Assembly: GCF_900110775.1 (NCBI RefSeq)
Contig: NZ_FOEP01000001.1
Location: 372,001-436,000 of the forward strand
Source: Thalassovita taeanensis
GTDB taxonomy: Bacteria > Pseudomonadota > Alphaproteobacteria > Rhodobacterales > Rhodobacteraceae
Length of the DNA: 64,000 nucleotides
Direction: 5' to 3'
Shown here: positions 21,079 to 30,338 of the stretch, piece by piece
Numbering within the stretch: position 1 is the stretch's first letter
How the letters are laid out: each line of letters starts with the position of its first letter
Notes under the pieces: model-generated
Told to the model about the DNA's origin: nothing
The model's database searches: none
The model's input: the letters and a program-made list of their open reading frames with translations, nothing else
Program-made: the position numbers and the translations under genes

Positions 21079-21906
21079 TCAGCCGCGCCTGTCGTTGGGC
21101 ATGCCTTGCCGTACCACTTCTTCGACATGCGCGGCCAAGGTTTTACGGTTGGGGAAATCATCCACTCGGACCGGCGGATGATAGATCACCTCAACCGAGC
21201 CTTGGCGACGCGCCGCCAAGACCTTCAGAAGGTGCGAGCCGAAATCCATTTCTCCCCACCAGCCATAGAACCGCGGGTCACCTCCGTCTGGTCCGCGATA
21301 AATCACCGTGACGGGTTGAATATACATCTCGTGCCTCAGGTGATCTGTAAAGAATGCCTGAAAGAGCGTTGATTTAAATGGAAACACAACCATCCCATCC
21401 GTCGAGGTGCCCTCTGGGAAAAACAGCAACTTGTGCCCGGCCAGCAAACGCTCCTCGAATACGTTTTGTTGGGCTTTGGCCTCTTTCGGGTTGCGCGCGA
21501 TGAAGACCGTGCCAGTGGCGCGCGCCAGCCAGCCAATGCCAGGCCATCCTGCGACCTCGGACTTGGACACAAAATAGACCCGTTTGCGGGCGTTCAGCGT
21601 AAAGATATCCAGCCAGGACGAGTGGTTAGCCACCACTGCACCGCGCTGCTGCATACGTTCGCCTTGGGTAGCATACCGTATTCTGAGGATCACGAAGGCC
21701 ATGCGGCATACGAACTGTGTGATATATGGCGTTATTGGTCGGTGCTGGCCATACAGCGGCCTCTCGATCAGTCGCACCAGCAGTAGTACAAGCAGACCAC
21801 CGAACACCACACTTCCCAAAATAAATCCGCGCCATAAGACCCGAACCCACCCCATGAGCGTGATCGGTTCAGGTACGGGTTCGGGGGGAAGTTTTTGGGT
21901 GAGCAT
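21079..21906 (-). CDS. 1-acyl-glycerol-3-phosphate acyltransferase family (PlsC/OlsA-like)
   Basis: 275 residues. One or two N-terminal membrane segments (VLWRGFILGSVVFGGLLVLLLV) precede the acyltransferase motifs NHSSWLDIF (HX4D) and FPEGTSTDG. Because its start overlaps the stop of the OlsB-like gene (ATGA), it most likely acts as OlsA, adding the second acyl chain to lyso-ornithine lipid. A general PlsC role in phospholipid synthesis cannot be excluded. It ends against mnmA without a gap. Confidence 0.85.
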   Translation of the reverse strand: MLTQKLPPEPVPEPITLMGWVRVLWRGFILGSVVFGGLLVLLLVRLIERPLYGQHRPITPYITQFVCRMAFVILRIRYATQGERMQQRGAVVANHSSWLDIFTLNARKRVYFVSKSEVAGWPGIGWLARATGTVFIARNPKEAKAQQNVFEERLLAGHKLLFFPEGTSTDGMVVFPFKSTLFQAFFTDHLRHEMYIQPVTVIYRGPDGGDPRFYGWWGEMDFGSHLLKVLAARRQGSVEVIYHPPVRVDDFPNRKTLAAHVEEVVRQGMPNDRRG

Positions 21907-22685
21907 CAGGCCCCAACCCCTTTGGAGTAGATGCTTTTCTGTTTCTCGTTCAGGCGGTTTGTGTCCATGATCAGACAGACGTCGGTGGTATTGAAGGCTT
22001 GGTCAACATATGCGCCTTCGCCAACGAACCCGCCCAGCCGCAGGTAGGCCTTGATCAGCGCTGGCACCTCAAGCATCGCCTTGCGGCGATCCAGATCCTG
22101 TGGAGCAACCCGGTCAATCCGCGCGAAATGCGCCTCGCGTGCGCGCACGCGCAAGTCAGGCGGCGCCAGATGATTGAAGTGCAACATTGATAAAGAGGCT
22201 GCAATCCGGTCCAGATCAGTACCGTGGAAACTGGCGACGCCAAACAGGATTTCTATTTTGTGAGCAGAAACATAGTCAGCCAAAGCGCTCCAAAGATGGA
22301 ACATGGCCGCGCCCCCGCGATACGCTGGGTGTAGGCACGATCTCCCCAACTCCAACAGCTTGCGTCCGCTATCTTTCAGAACGCTCAGGTCATATTCGTC
22401 TTCGGAATAGAACTGCCCAGCCGCAACCGCCTGATCATCGCGCAATACGCGGTAAACCCCAACGATGCGGTCTGCCACCGACCCCGGCAAGGCATTGTCC
22501 AGCAGGATCAGGTGATCGAAAAACGGATCAAACCGATCGCGCTCTAACTGCGCGACATGATCCACCATGGTGCCACCACCGCCCAGCTCTTCGACGAAGA
22601 CATGATAGCGCAGCCGTTGCGCGCCCATCAGTTCTTCGTCGGTTTCTGCAAGTTTTACAGCGAATTGCGGCGGAGTCCGTGTCAT
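21906..22685 (-). CDS. olsB: Ornithine N-acyltransferase (OlsB-like GNAT)
   Basis: 259 residues from MTRTPPQFAVKLAETDEEL. The acyl-ACP-dependent GNAT family blocks are AQRLRYHVFVEELG, DHLILLD, GRKLLELGRSCLHPAYRGG, GVASFHGTD and KAYLRLGGFVGEGAYVD. OlsB transfers a 3-hydroxy acyl chain from ACP to ornithine, the first step to phosphate-free ornithine lipids, which marine bacteria make under phosphate limitation. A TTG at 22784 would add 33 residues without similarity, so the ATG is preferred, though its ribosome site is weak. Coupled to the plsC-type gene downstream. Confidence 0.85.
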   Translation of the reverse strand: MTRTPPQFAVKLAETDEELMGAQRLRYHVFVEELGGGGTMVDHVAQLERDRFDPFFDHLILLDNALPGSVADRIVGVYRVLRDDQAVAAGQFYSEDEYDLSVLKDSGRKLLELGRSCLHPAYRGGAAMFHLWSALADYVSAHKIEILFGVASFHGTDLDRIAASLSMLHFNHLAPPDLRVRAREAHFARIDRVAPQDLDRRKAMLEVPALIKAYLRLGGFVGEGAYVDQAFNTTDVCLIMDTNRLNEKQKSIYSKGVGA

Positions 22686-22819
22686 CCCGGGCGCATCCAG
22701 TCCTTGGTTTTCGTGGGTTTTAGGCAAGCGGAACCGGAATGGCAACAGCGCGGCCGAACGATCACCGATTTCGAAGGTGATCAAAACCCAAAGTTGTGTT
22801 AATCATTTCCTAACCAACC

Positions 22820-23002
22820 TCAGTCATCAAAGACCGGGACAAGCAAAATACGGGAGCCTTCAATGACAACCTTGCCGGCTTCGGGGAAGTTCACCGTAAT
22901 TTTTGACCCGATGTTGGACTGCACCTGCCCGATGCCCCAATCAGGACGATTGGGATGGCGCACGCGCATCCCCGGCTCAAGAATGGCGTTCAAATCTGTC
23001 AT
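22820..23002 (-). CDS. Small DUF3553 protein
   Basis: 60 residues from MTDLNAILEPGMRVRHP. The product is mostly beta, with RPDWGIGQVQSNIGSKITVNFPEAGKV, the conserved pattern of DUF3553 (a small barrel resembling the RNA-polymerase-binding CarD/UvrD C-terminal fold). No function is established. It is divergent from chpT across 26 bp, and about 130 bp upstream of olsB on the same strand. Confidence 0.75.
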   Translation of the reverse strand: MTDLNAILEPGMRVRHPNRPDWGIGQVQSNIGSKITVNFPEAGKVVIEGSRILLVPVFDD

Positions 23003-23028
23003 GGTGCTGTCTTTCTGGGAGGATTCGC

Positions 23029-23622
23029 ATGGGGTATAGTAACCACGAGCTGACCGCGCTGATAGGGTCACGCATCTGCCACGATCTTATCAGCCCGATT
23101 GGTGCGATTGGCAACGGGCTTGAGCTGATGCAAATGAACCGCACCGGCAGCGATCCGGAACTCGCGCTGATCTCAGAAAGCCTTGAAAACGCCAATGCGA
23201 GGATCCGATTTTTTCGCATCGCATTTGGTCTGGCTTCAGAGGGGCAGAGCGCGGCCGCGATCGAGGTGCGCCGCGTGCTTGCCGATCTGTCGCGCGGCTC
23301 CCGGCTCCGCTATCTCTGGCAATCGGATGATGATTGCCCCCGATACGAATTACGCGCCGTGTTTCTGGCATTGCTGTGCCTTGAAACTGCGTTGCCCTAT
23401 GGGGGCGAGGTTCGAATCTCGTCTGGCGCCGGTTGGCGTATCGAAGGGCACGGGCCGCGCCTGCGTCTGCAAGAGAACCTGTGGCAAAACCTGACCGGCC
23501 AAACAGCAACCTCTGTTAGCCCGGCCGAGGTACAATTCGCCTTGCTGCCTTTGCTTGTCGCCGAGATGGAGCGCGAACTAAGTGTTGAGATTGCCGACGA
23601 CCGGATCAGCCTCGCCTTCTAG
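23029..23622 (+). CDS. chpT: Histidine phosphotransferase ChpT
   Basis: 197 residues. The dimerisation helix carries the phosphorylated histidine H18 in [20 protein letters not shown], a sequence typical of ChpT, followed by a degenerate ATPase-like domain. ChpT passes phosphate from the hybrid kinase CckA to CtrA. The ATG at 23029 follows GGGAGGATTC. Its stop codon overlaps the proA stop by a shared CTAG. With ctrA and sciP nearby, most of the CtrA control module lies within 5 kb. Confidence 0.92.
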   Translation: MGYSNHELTALIGSRICHDLISPIGAIGNGLELMQMNRTGSDPELALISESLENANARIRFFRIAFGLASEGQSAAAIEVRRVLADLSRGSRLRYLWQSDDDCPRYELRAVFLALLCLETALPYGGEVRISSGAGWRIEGHGPRLRLQENLWQNLTGQTATSVSPAEVQFALLPLLVAEMERELSVEIADDRISLAF

Positions 23623-24881
23623 CTGCGTACTGCACCGGCGCCGTCAACAAGGTATTTGAAACTGGTCAGCTGCTCTGCCCCGACCGGCCCCCGCGCGTGC
23701 ATCTTTCCGGTGGCGATCCCGATCTCGGCCCCCATGCCAAACTCACCGCCATCAGCAAATTGGGTTGAGGTATTGCGCATCAGAATCGCACTATCGAGGC
23801 GCTCAAAGAACCGCTCGGCGGTGGCGTCATCCTCGGTCAGGATACAATCGGTGTGGTTCGAACCGTACTTGCGGATATGAGCGATAGCACCGTCAACATC
23901 AGCGACTTGCCGCGCGGCGATGATCATATCGAGGTATTCGCGGCCCCAGTCATCTTCGTTAGCAGGTACTGTGCCGGGGCCAGCTAGCGCCGGATCCGCA
24001 CGCACCTCGACCCCAGCCTGAACCAAAGCAGAAATCAATTCTTTTCCGAGTGTTGCGGCTATATCCTGATGTACCAGAAGGCATTCGGCCGCGCCGCAAA
24101 TGCCGGTACGGCGGGTCTTGGCGTTCAGCAACACGTTCAGCGCCTTAACCGGATCGGCAGCCTTGTCGACATAGATATGCACGATGCCTTCTAGGTGAGC
24201 AAAGACCGGCACGCGCGCCTCGCGTTGGACCAGCCCAACCAGCCCCTTGCCTCCGCGCGGCACGATCACGTCGACGTAATCGGTCATCGTCAGAAGCTCG
24301 GACACGGCCGCGCGGTCGCGGGTCGGAACCAGTTGCACAGCATCTTCGGGCAGCCCCGCGCTGCGCAGACCTTCGACCAGACAGGCGTGGATGGCGCGCG
24401 AGGAATGGAAGCTTTCCGAGCCACCGCGCAAGATCACTGCATTTCCCGACTTCAAGCAGAGCGCACCGGCGTCGGCGGTCACGTTGGGGCGACTTTCATA
24501 GATCACCCCGATCACGCCCAGAGGCGTGCGCACCCGGCGGATATGAATCCCCGAAGGCATGTCCCACTCGGCCAGAACCTCGCCCACCGGATCGGGCTGT
24601 TCGGCCACGGCACGCAGCCCGTCGACGATGGCCTGAATGCGCGCCTCATCCAACATCAAGCGATCCATCATCGCGGGGCTGAGGCCTTTGTTGCGGGCAT
24701 AATCCATATCCTGCGCGTTGGCTTCGATGATCTGCGCCCGGTTGGCCCAAACAGCATCGGCAGCGCCGATCAGGGCAGCGTGCTTGCATTCAGCGGTGGC
24801 ATAGCCAAGCTCGGCTGCGGCGGCCTTGGCGCGCTTGCCAATCTCGGTCATCATCTCGGGAATGGTCTGTGCGTCTTTCAT
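23619..24881 (-). CDS. proA: Gamma-glutamyl phosphate reductase
   Basis: 420 residues. The aldehyde-dehydrogenase-like fold has [30 protein letters not shown] and the catalytic cysteine in [13 protein letters not shown]. It makes glutamate semialdehyde in proline synthesis. The ATG at 24881 has AAGGG 10 bases before it; an ATG at 24905 is a possible longer start. It follows proB by 34 bases in an obgE-proB-proA operon and its end overlaps convergent chpT by 3 bases. Confidence 0.96.
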   Translation of the reverse strand: MKDAQTIPEMMTEIGKRAKAAAAELGYATAECKHAALIGAADAVWANRAQIIEANAQDMDYARNKGLSPAMMDRLMLDEARIQAIVDGLRAVAEQPDPVGEVLAEWDMPSGIHIRRVRTPLGVIGVIYESRPNVTADAGALCLKSGNAVILRGGSESFHSSRAIHACLVEGLRSAGLPEDAVQLVPTRDRAAVSELLTMTDYVDVIVPRGGKGLVGLVQREARVPVFAHLEGIVHIYVDKAADPVKALNVLLNAKTRRTGICGAAECLLVHQDIAATLGKELISALVQAGVEVRADPALAGPGTVPANEDDWGREYLDMIIAARQVADVDGAIAHIRKYGSNHTDCILTEDDATAERFFERLDSAILMRNTSTQFADGGEFGMGAEIGIATGKMHARGPVGAEQLTSFKYLVDGAGAVRS

Positions 24882-24915
24882 GTGATCAATACCCTTGTTG
24901 GTCATATGTACAGCG

Positions 24916-26022
24916 TCAGAGCGCCATGTCATCGCGGTGGATCAGCGCGGCGCGCGCCGGATAGCCAAGTACAGCCTCGATCTCATCCGAGCGGCGGCCA
25001 GCGATTGCCCCGGCCTCGGTCGCGGTGTAGCGGCTGAGCCCCTGCCCCAGTTTGTGGCCCTGCGGCGTTAGGATCGACACCGGATCGCCGCGTCCAAAGC
25101 GGCCTCGCACGGTGGCAACACCGGCGGGCAGCAGGCTTTTGCCTTTGCCGAGCGCCGCAACCGCACCGGTATCGACGACTATCTCGCCCTTGGGCTTCAT
25201 CGCGGCGATCCAGCGTTTGCGCGCCAGATGCGGGTCATCATCGGCCAGAAACCATGTGGCATTGGCCCCGTTTTCCAGCGCCCAGAGCGGTCGCAACACC
25301 GACCCTTCGGTGATGGCCATGCCACAACCGCCCGCAATTGCGGTTTTAGCAGCCATCAGTTTAGTCTTCATGCCACCCTTGCTGAGACCAGAGCCGGCAT
25401 CGCCTGCCATGGCTTCGATCTCGGGCGTGATGGCGGCAATCACGTCATAGCGCTGCGCGGTCGGGTCAATCTGCGGGTTGGCGGAATAGAAGCCATCAAC
25501 ATCGGACAGCAGGATCAGTTGATCGGCGCCGACAGTGACAGCGACCTGGGCGGCCAGTCGGTCGTTGTCACCATAACGGATTTCATCGGTGGCGATGGTG
25601 TCATTTTCGTTCACAATCGGCACGACACCCAGTGTGATCAACTGCTCCAGCGTGGCGCGGCTGTTGAGGTAACGGCGGCGGTCAGTGCTGTCTTCGAGCG
25701 TAACCAGAACCTGACCGGTGGTGATGCCGTGCGGCGCTAGCACCTCTTCATAGGCGCGCGCCAGACGGATTTGGCCGACGGCGGCAGCGGCCTGCGATTG
25801 TTCAAGCGCCAGTTCGGTGGCGGGCAGGCCCAGCACCCCACGCCCCAGCGCGATCGAACCCGAGGATACAAGGATAACGTCCTTGCCCATCCCCTTGAGC
25901 CAAGCCACATCCTCGGCCAAAGCTTTCAGCCAATCGGCGCGCAACGCGCCGGTTTTGCGATCCACCAGAAGCGCCGATCCTATCTTGATGACCAGCCGTT
26001 TGGAAAGGGTCAGGGACGCCAC
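24916..26022 (-). CDS. proB: Glutamate 5-kinase
   Basis: 368 residues: an amino-acid kinase domain ([63 protein letters not shown]) followed by a C-terminal PUA domain (from about 285, [13 protein letters not shown]). It phosphorylates glutamate at the start of proline synthesis and is usually inhibited by proline. The start is GTG at 26022 with a strong AGGAGGAAAC site. It overlaps the obgE end by 13 bases, which implies translational coupling. Confidence 0.96.
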   Translation of the reverse strand: MASLTLSKRLVIKIGSALLVDRKTGALRADWLKALAEDVAWLKGMGKDVILVSSGSIALGRGVLGLPATELALEQSQAAAAVGQIRLARAYEEVLAPHGITTGQVLVTLEDSTDRRRYLNSRATLEQLITLGVVPIVNENDTIATDEIRYGDNDRLAAQVAVTVGADQLILLSDVDGFYSANPQIDPTAQRYDVIAAITPEIEAMAGDAGSGLSKGGMKTKLMAAKTAIAGGCGMAITEGSVLRPLWALENGANATWFLADDDPHLARKRWIAAMKPKGEIVVDTGAVAALGKGKSLLPAGVATVRGRFGRGDPVSILTPQGHKLGQGLSRYTATEAGAIAGRRSDEIEAVLGYPARAALIHRDDMAL

Positions 26023-27047
26023 GTTTCCTCCTCTTCTTCCGCAAGGCGGTGGCGCAAGCGATTGTCGTCGATCTGGGCGCGCAACGCGCGCAGCACGTCC
26101 TCGACGCCTTCGCGCGACACGCCCGACATCAGCATAACGGGTCCGCCGCTGGCCTCGGCCAGCTCGTCACGCAGGAACGCACGTTCTTCATCGTCCAGCG
26201 CGTCGATCTTGTTCAGCACAGTAATGCGTGGCTTTTCTGCCAGCCCGCCGCCATAGGCATTCAACTCACCGATAATCGTGTGATAATCCTCGATCAATGT
26301 GCCCGAGCTGCCGTCGACAAGATGCAGCAGAACCGCACAGCGTTCGACGTGGCCAAGGAACAGATCGCCCAGACCGCGGCCTTCGCTGGCGCCTTCGATC
26401 AGGCCGGGAATATCGGCGACCACAAATTCCACGCCATCAACACCCACAACCCCAAGATTGGGGTGCAGCGTGGTGAACGGGTAATCGGCGATCTTGGGCC
26501 GAGCGTTCGAGGTGGCCGCCAGAAATGTGGATTTGCCCGCATTCGGCATGCCTAGAAGACCCACATCAGCGATCAGCTTCAGGCGCAGCCACAGGGTGCG
26601 CTCGATCCCCTCCTGCCCCGGATTGGCGCGGCGTGGCGCTTGGTTGGTCGAGGATTTGAAATGCAAGTTGCCCCAGCCGCCGTTACCGCCACGGGCCAGC
26701 AGCACCCGTTCGCCAACCACAGTCATGTCGGCAATCACGGTCTCTTCGTCTTCATCAAGGATCTCGGTGCCGACGGGCACGCGCAGCACGATGTCCTGAC
26801 CGTCCTTGCCGGTACGCTGGCGCCCCATGCCGGGGCGACCGTTGTCAGCGAAGAAATGCTGCTGATAGCGGAAGTCGATCAGCGTGTTCAGCCCGTCAAC
26901 GACCTCGGCCCAGACCGAACCGCCGCCGCCGCCATCGCCGCCATCGGGGCCACCGAATTCGATGAACTTTTCGCTGCGGAAGCTGACACAGCCACCGCCG
27001 CCCGAGCCAGAGCGGATATAGACCTTTGCGAGATCAAGAAATTTCAT
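26010..27047 (-). CDS. obgE: Obg/CgtA GTPase
   Basis: 345 residues. The glycine-rich Obg domain is at 1-158 ([26 protein letters not shown]), then the GTPase domain with GMPNAGKST (G1), DIPGL (G3) and NKID (G4). The GTPase takes part in 50S maturation and stress control. It precedes proB with overlap, an arrangement often seen with rplU-rpmA upstream, as here (a GNAT gene lies between). Confidence 0.97.
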   Translation of the reverse strand: MKFLDLAKVYIRSGSGGGGCVSFRSEKFIEFGGPDGGDGGGGGSVWAEVVDGLNTLIDFRYQQHFFADNGRPGMGRQRTGKDGQDIVLRVPVGTEILDEDEETVIADMTVVGERVLLARGGNGGWGNLHFKSSTNQAPRRANPGQEGIERTLWLRLKLIADVGLLGMPNAGKSTFLAATSNARPKIADYPFTTLHPNLGVVGVDGVEFVVADIPGLIEGASEGRGLGDLFLGHVERCAVLLHLVDGSSGTLIEDYHTIIGELNAYGGGLAEKPRITVLNKIDALDDEERAFLRDELAEASGGPVMLMSGVSREGVEDVLRALRAQIDDNRLRHRLAEEEEETWRP

Positions 27048-27079
27048 GGTCTTCTCCTAGCGCAAAGGCTGTGCTTTGC

Positions 27080-27619
27080 TCAATCCAGTTTACGGCTATA
27101 GGTCCAGGTGGCCACCTTGGCCCCGCGCGCCACCGAGAAAGTTTCGGCGTCGCCCAGATATTCGAACCCGCAATTGGTCAGGACCCGCGCCGAGGCTGCG
27201 TTGTCCTGAAAGACTTCGGCAAACAGCGTTTTGCTGTTCTGAGGGTTGGCCTCGATCAAACCCGCGACCGCAGCTGAGGCGACGCCGGTGTTCCAGAAAG
27301 CCGGGCCGACCCAATAGCCGATTTCAGATTGATCGCGATCCATCCGCTCCAGCGCAATCAAGCCCATCAGCTCGGATCCGCCCGATTTGGTGGCATCCAT
27401 GGCCCAGACATCTTCGGTCCGGTCTGCGGCCAGCGTGCGGGCGATGAACGCCTCGGTCGCGCCGGGCGGCAACGGGTGCGGGATCGAGCGGGTATTGCGC
27501 GATACGCGCGGGTCGCCACCATACATGTCAATCAGACCCTGATCCGACTTGCGTAGCGGGCGCAAAACGAACCGCTCGGTGTCAATCACCCGTTGATTTG
27601 GGACTGTCTGAAGCATCAT
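27080..27619 (-). CDS. GNAT-family N-acetyltransferase (RimJ/RimL-like)
   Basis: 179 residues from MMLQTVPNQRVIDTERFVLRPLRKSD. It has the RimJ/RimL pattern: TERFVLRPL, the GYWVGPAFWNTGVASAAVAGLI acetyl-CoA loop and AEVFQDNAASARVLTNCGFEYLG. The ATG at 27619 has GGAGGAGAAAC; the longer upstream frame has no similarity. The substrate could be a protein N-terminus or a small molecule. It sits inside the rpmA-obgE interval and shares their strand. Confidence 0.85.
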   Translation of the reverse strand: MMLQTVPNQRVIDTERFVLRPLRKSDQGLIDMYGGDPRVSRNTRSIPHPLPPGATEAFIARTLAADRTEDVWAMDATKSGGSELMGLIALERMDRDQSEIGYWVGPAFWNTGVASAAVAGLIEANPQNSKTLFAEVFQDNAASARVLTNCGFEYLGDAETFSVARGAKVATWTYSRKLD

Positions 27620-27727
27620 GATGTTTCTCCTCCGGAAAACATATTCAGGTCTGGGATCATGCGGGGTCGGCTCGTCTCTCCTCCAAGCCAGTCCGATGAT
27701 ATGCAAGACCTGTGGGGTATCAAACAA

Positions 27728-27871
27728 ATGGCAATCGAAGACCACGATGCAACCCTGTTCACTATATTGAGCGCTTTTGCGCGGGCACGGCTGCGCCATG
27801 TCCCGGTCAGCGAGCCTGTGGTCTGGGGCACTGTATTGGCAACGGTCATCTGGCTGCCTTTCCTGAAATGA
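27728..27871 (+). CDS. Possible 47-residue membrane protein
   Basis: An ATG at 27728 opens a frame for a polar N-terminus and one C-terminal hydrophobic helix (VVWGTVLATVIWLPFLK). No strong ribosome-binding site is visible and an in-frame ATG at 27701 also exists. It is divergent from the GNAT gene and ends exactly where the rpmA terminator begins. It could be a real small protein or chance. Confidence 0.3.
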   Translation: MAIEDHDATLFTILSAFARARLRHVPVSEPVVWGTVLATVIWLPFLK

Positions 27872-27900
27872 AAAAAGGGACCGGCGGTTATGCCGATCCC
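27871..27900 (-). terminator. Terminator of rplU-rpmA
   Basis: On the minus strand GGGATCGGC pairs with GCCGGTCCC (one G-T pair) around a 6-base loop and ends in a run of six Ts, 27 bases after the rpmA stop. Confidence 0.85.
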
Positions 27901-27927
27901 TAATATGCTTTGCGCCTTAAGGTCAGC

Positions 27928-28197
27928 TTACTCAGCGGCCTCCGCCATTGGCAGAACCGAAATAAAGGTGCGTCCCTTGAGGCCTTTGTGGAAGGTCACG
28001 TTCCCTTCGACTTTCGCGAAGATGGTGTGATCCTTGCCCATACCGACGCCCTCGCCCGGCCACCACTTGGTGCCGCGCTGACGTGCGATGATGTTGCCCG
28101 GGATGGCCGCTTGCCCCCCGTAGAGTTTCACGCCAAGGCGGCGACCGTCAGAGTCGCGACCGTTCCGGGATGAACCGCCAGCTTTCTTATGTGCCAT
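27928..28197 (-). CDS. rpmA: 50S ribosomal protein L27
   Basis: 89 residues beginning [20 protein letters not shown], the typical L27 N-terminus that reaches the peptidyl-transferase centre, followed by LGVKLYGGQ and [13 protein letters not shown]. There is no cleavable N-terminal extension. It follows rplU after 13 bases and ends at a terminator. Confidence 0.98.
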   Translation of the reverse strand: MAHKKAGGSSRNGRDSDGRRLGVKLYGGQAAIPGNIIARQRGTKWWPGEGVGMGKDHTIFAKVEGNVTFHKGLKGRTFISVLPMAEAAE

Positions 28198-28210
28198 TTG
28201 TCGTTACTCC

Positions 28211-28837
28211 TCAGTTTACCAGGGCTTTGGCTTGGTCGATCCAGCCTTCGCGCTCGATCCGACCTTTGAACGAAAGTTTCTCGTCCATGTCGGCCACGTC
28301 GGCGGCGCTCCAGCCGGCGATCTGAGCAAAGGTGGTTACACCATTCTCGTGCAGTTTCTTTTCCAGTGCAGGACCAACGCCCGACAGCTGTTTCAGGTCG
28401 TCGCCGCCAGCAGCTGCTTTGGCAGCTTTCTTGGCAGGAGCCGCTTTAGCAGCAGGAGTCGCCGCAACAGCGCCGGAAACCGAACCGGCACCGATGGCCG
28501 CCTTGACGCCCGATGCGTCGGCACCCGATGCCAGAATTTCGGTCACGCGCAACATGGTCAACTGCTGACGATGGCCTTTGGTTCGCTTCGAGCTGTGCTT
28601 ACGACGGCGCTTAACGAAGTGGATGACCTTGTCACCCTTGATCTGATCGACGACTTCGGCTTGTACACCAGCGTCTGCCACGAAAGGCGCGCCAACGACC
28701 GTGCTGTCACCGCCCAGCATCAGAATCTCATTGAATTGTACTTTTTCACCCGCATCAGCAGCCAATTTTTCAACCCGGAGCACATCGCCCGACTGAACCT
28801 TGTACTGCTTGCCGCCGGTCTTGAGGACCGCAAACAT
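28211..28837 (-). CDS. rplU: 50S ribosomal protein L21 with C-terminal helix-hairpin-helix extension
   Basis: 208 residues, about twice the normal L21 length. Residues 1-105 are L21 (MFAVLKTGGKQYKVQSGD, KVIHFVKRRRKHSSKRTKGHRQ). An Ala/Lys/Gly-rich linker (about 115-145) leads to a domain with DDLKQLSGVGPALEKKLHENGV, a helix-hairpin-helix nucleic-acid-binding motif also used in other alphaproteobacterial fusions. The ATG at 28837 has AAGGAAAAG. The extension occurs in Rhodobacterales relatives; what it binds is unknown. Confidence 0.95.
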   Translation of the reverse strand: MFAVLKTGGKQYKVQSGDVLRVEKLAADAGEKVQFNEILMLGGDSTVVGAPFVADAGVQAEVVDQIKGDKVIHFVKRRRKHSSKRTKGHRQQLTMLRVTEILASGADASGVKAAIGAGSVSGAVAATPAAKAAPAKKAAKAAAGGDDLKQLSGVGPALEKKLHENGVTTFAQIAGWSAADVADMDEKLSFKGRIEREGWIDQAKALVN

Positions 28838-29036
28838 GTGCTTTTCCTTCATTCTACCGCGTCCTGTGGTCCCCGTTTCCGGGCGTTTCGGCCGATGGCC
28901 ACCGCGAACAGCGCGTCCTTTGTGGACGTCATTACACCAACACCGGACAAAGATCGCCCTGCCCGGGATGCGGGCTTATCGTCGGATCACCCCATCAAGT
29001 CAAGGGCGTTTGGGGCGCAGGCATAAAAAACTGTAG

Positions 29037-29861
29037 CTACAGCGCCTCGCCTTCCATCTGCTGCGCCAATGCCAAGCCCAGCGTCAGGGAAATATCCCCG
29101 TACATCCGGTCAAACCCGGCAAACAGTGCATGGTTGAGCGCCTTGCCCTCGGGCGTCAGCGACAATTCGGCATACGAGCGTATCTGAGCCGCGCTCAACG
29201 GTTCATAGGCCAGCATCAGATAGGCAAACAGCCACTCGCGTGTATCCTCTCGTGTCTCGTCTTCCTGTGCCCAGACATCACGCAATATATCCTCTTCCGT
29301 CATATCCATCGCTCCGCCCTGCGTCAGGCCACGAAAAAACATGTAATTTGCGTTCAACGCTCCCACAACATTGTATTCCACCAAATCATTGGCGCCGATA
29401 TAAGCCGCAATGGCCGCAAGATGCGGCTCATAGGGTACGTCGGCAGAGCGGAAGCGTTCGCGTGCCGCCTCTTCAACGACCTTGTCCAAAACGGTATGCC
29501 GGGCCTCGATCTCCAGTTGCACAATCCGTCGCCCGGTCTCGCTGTCGAAAAACGCAATCAAAGACGCGGTGTCGGTGGCGCCAAAGGAACTCTCGAAGGC
29601 TGTGCGCACCACCTGTTCCATCTTCACCGGGTCATAGATCCGGCTGACCAGCCCTTTCCAAGCCGGACCAGATCCGCCGGGCAGCATATCTGCCGCCAGA
29701 TCTTCGCCATAGGCCAATCCTTCCTCTCGCATGACAACAAAGACCTGTTTCATGCCGAGCGCCTGAAACAGCGCATCAATCCTCTCCGCATCCTGAGTCT
29801 GGGCGTGCGCGGGCATAGCCGCACAGATCAGCACAAACATTAGTGTCAGCAACTTGCGCAC
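29037..29861 (-). CDS. Exported DUF2059 protein
   Basis: 274 residues. A signal peptide (1-20, LLTLMFVLICAAMPAHA) precedes a helical protein with DUF2059 character in the middle (ESSFGATDTASLIAFFDSETGRRIVQLE). The start appears to be GTG at 29861; an ATG 7 codons later would leave a shorter signal sequence. DUF2059 proteins are periplasmic and functionally undefined. The gene stands alone between rplU and the tRNA-Ser site. Confidence 0.7.
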   Translation of the reverse strand: MRKLLTLMFVLICAAMPAHAQTQDAERIDALFQALGMKQVFVVMREEGLAYGEDLAADMLPGGSGPAWKGLVSRIYDPVKMEQVVRTAFESSFGATDTASLIAFFDSETGRRIVQLEIEARHTVLDKVVEEAARERFRSADVPYEPHLAAIAAYIGANDLVEYNVVGALNANYMFFRGLTQGGAMDMTEEDILRDVWAQEDETREDTREWLFAYLMLAYEPLSAAQIRSYAELSLTPEGKALNHALFAGFDRMYGDISLTLGLALAQQMEGEAL

Positions 29862-30103
29862 AATGATCCCGATCGTTTCTGGTTAAAGTTCTCGGCGCAA
29901 TAGATTGGCACCGGTTGCAGCACCATCACCTGCGTCGGCAGAAAAATCAACGCCTCGTGGCTCCGTCCCACGCTGCGCTACTCGAATGTAAATACAGAGA
30001 TCAGAGCAAAGTCGCCCGACATGGAAAATTTGTTCACGCTGCAACGTGAATCGTTCTTGCCACCCGATGCAAGAGCGACTAAACGCTCCAAACCATTCCC
30101 CGC
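29862..30103. other. Gap before tRNA-Ser with a possible operator
   Basis: No gene is supported. TTCACG (30034-30039) and CGTGAA (30046-30051) form an inverted repeat with a 6-base spacer about 50 bases upstream of the tRNA, a plausible regulator or promoter site. Confidence 0.35.
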
Positions 30104-30193
30104 GGAGAGGTGCCGGAGTGGTCGAACGGGGCGGTCTCGAAAACCGTTGAGCCTTCACGGGTTCCCAGGGTTCGAATCCCTGTCTCTCCGCCA
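30104..30193 (+). tRNA. tRNA-Ser (anticodon CGA)
   Basis: 90 bases with encoded CCA. The acceptor GGAGAGG pairs with TCTCTCC (last pair G-T); the anticodon loop CTCGAAA gives CGA; a class II variable arm (TGAGCCTTCACGGGTTC region) and T arm CAGGG-TTCGAAT-CCCTG follow. Its last 15 bases plus 4 downstream are repeated at 41046-41064, so it is the attachment site of the element to its right. The gene remains intact after integration. Confidence 0.95.
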
Positions 30194-30197
30194 CAAA
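30179..30197 (+). repeat. Attachment site copy (tRNA side)
   Basis: The 19-bp sequence CCTGTCTCTCCGCCACAAA overlaps the tRNA-Ser 3' end and is repeated exactly at 41046-41064. The two copies bracket the integrase and phage-like genes. Confidence 0.85.
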
Positions 30198-30338
30198 CCC
30201 TTCTAGTGCATTGTTAATGCTGAAAAAATAGTCAGGGCCAATTACTCGCCCCTTTAACTACCCGCCAACAGCAAAGCACTTGAAATTAGCACTTCTTGAG
30301 CAATCGTGCAGCACTCAACAACTAGGTTTTTGCCTCAG

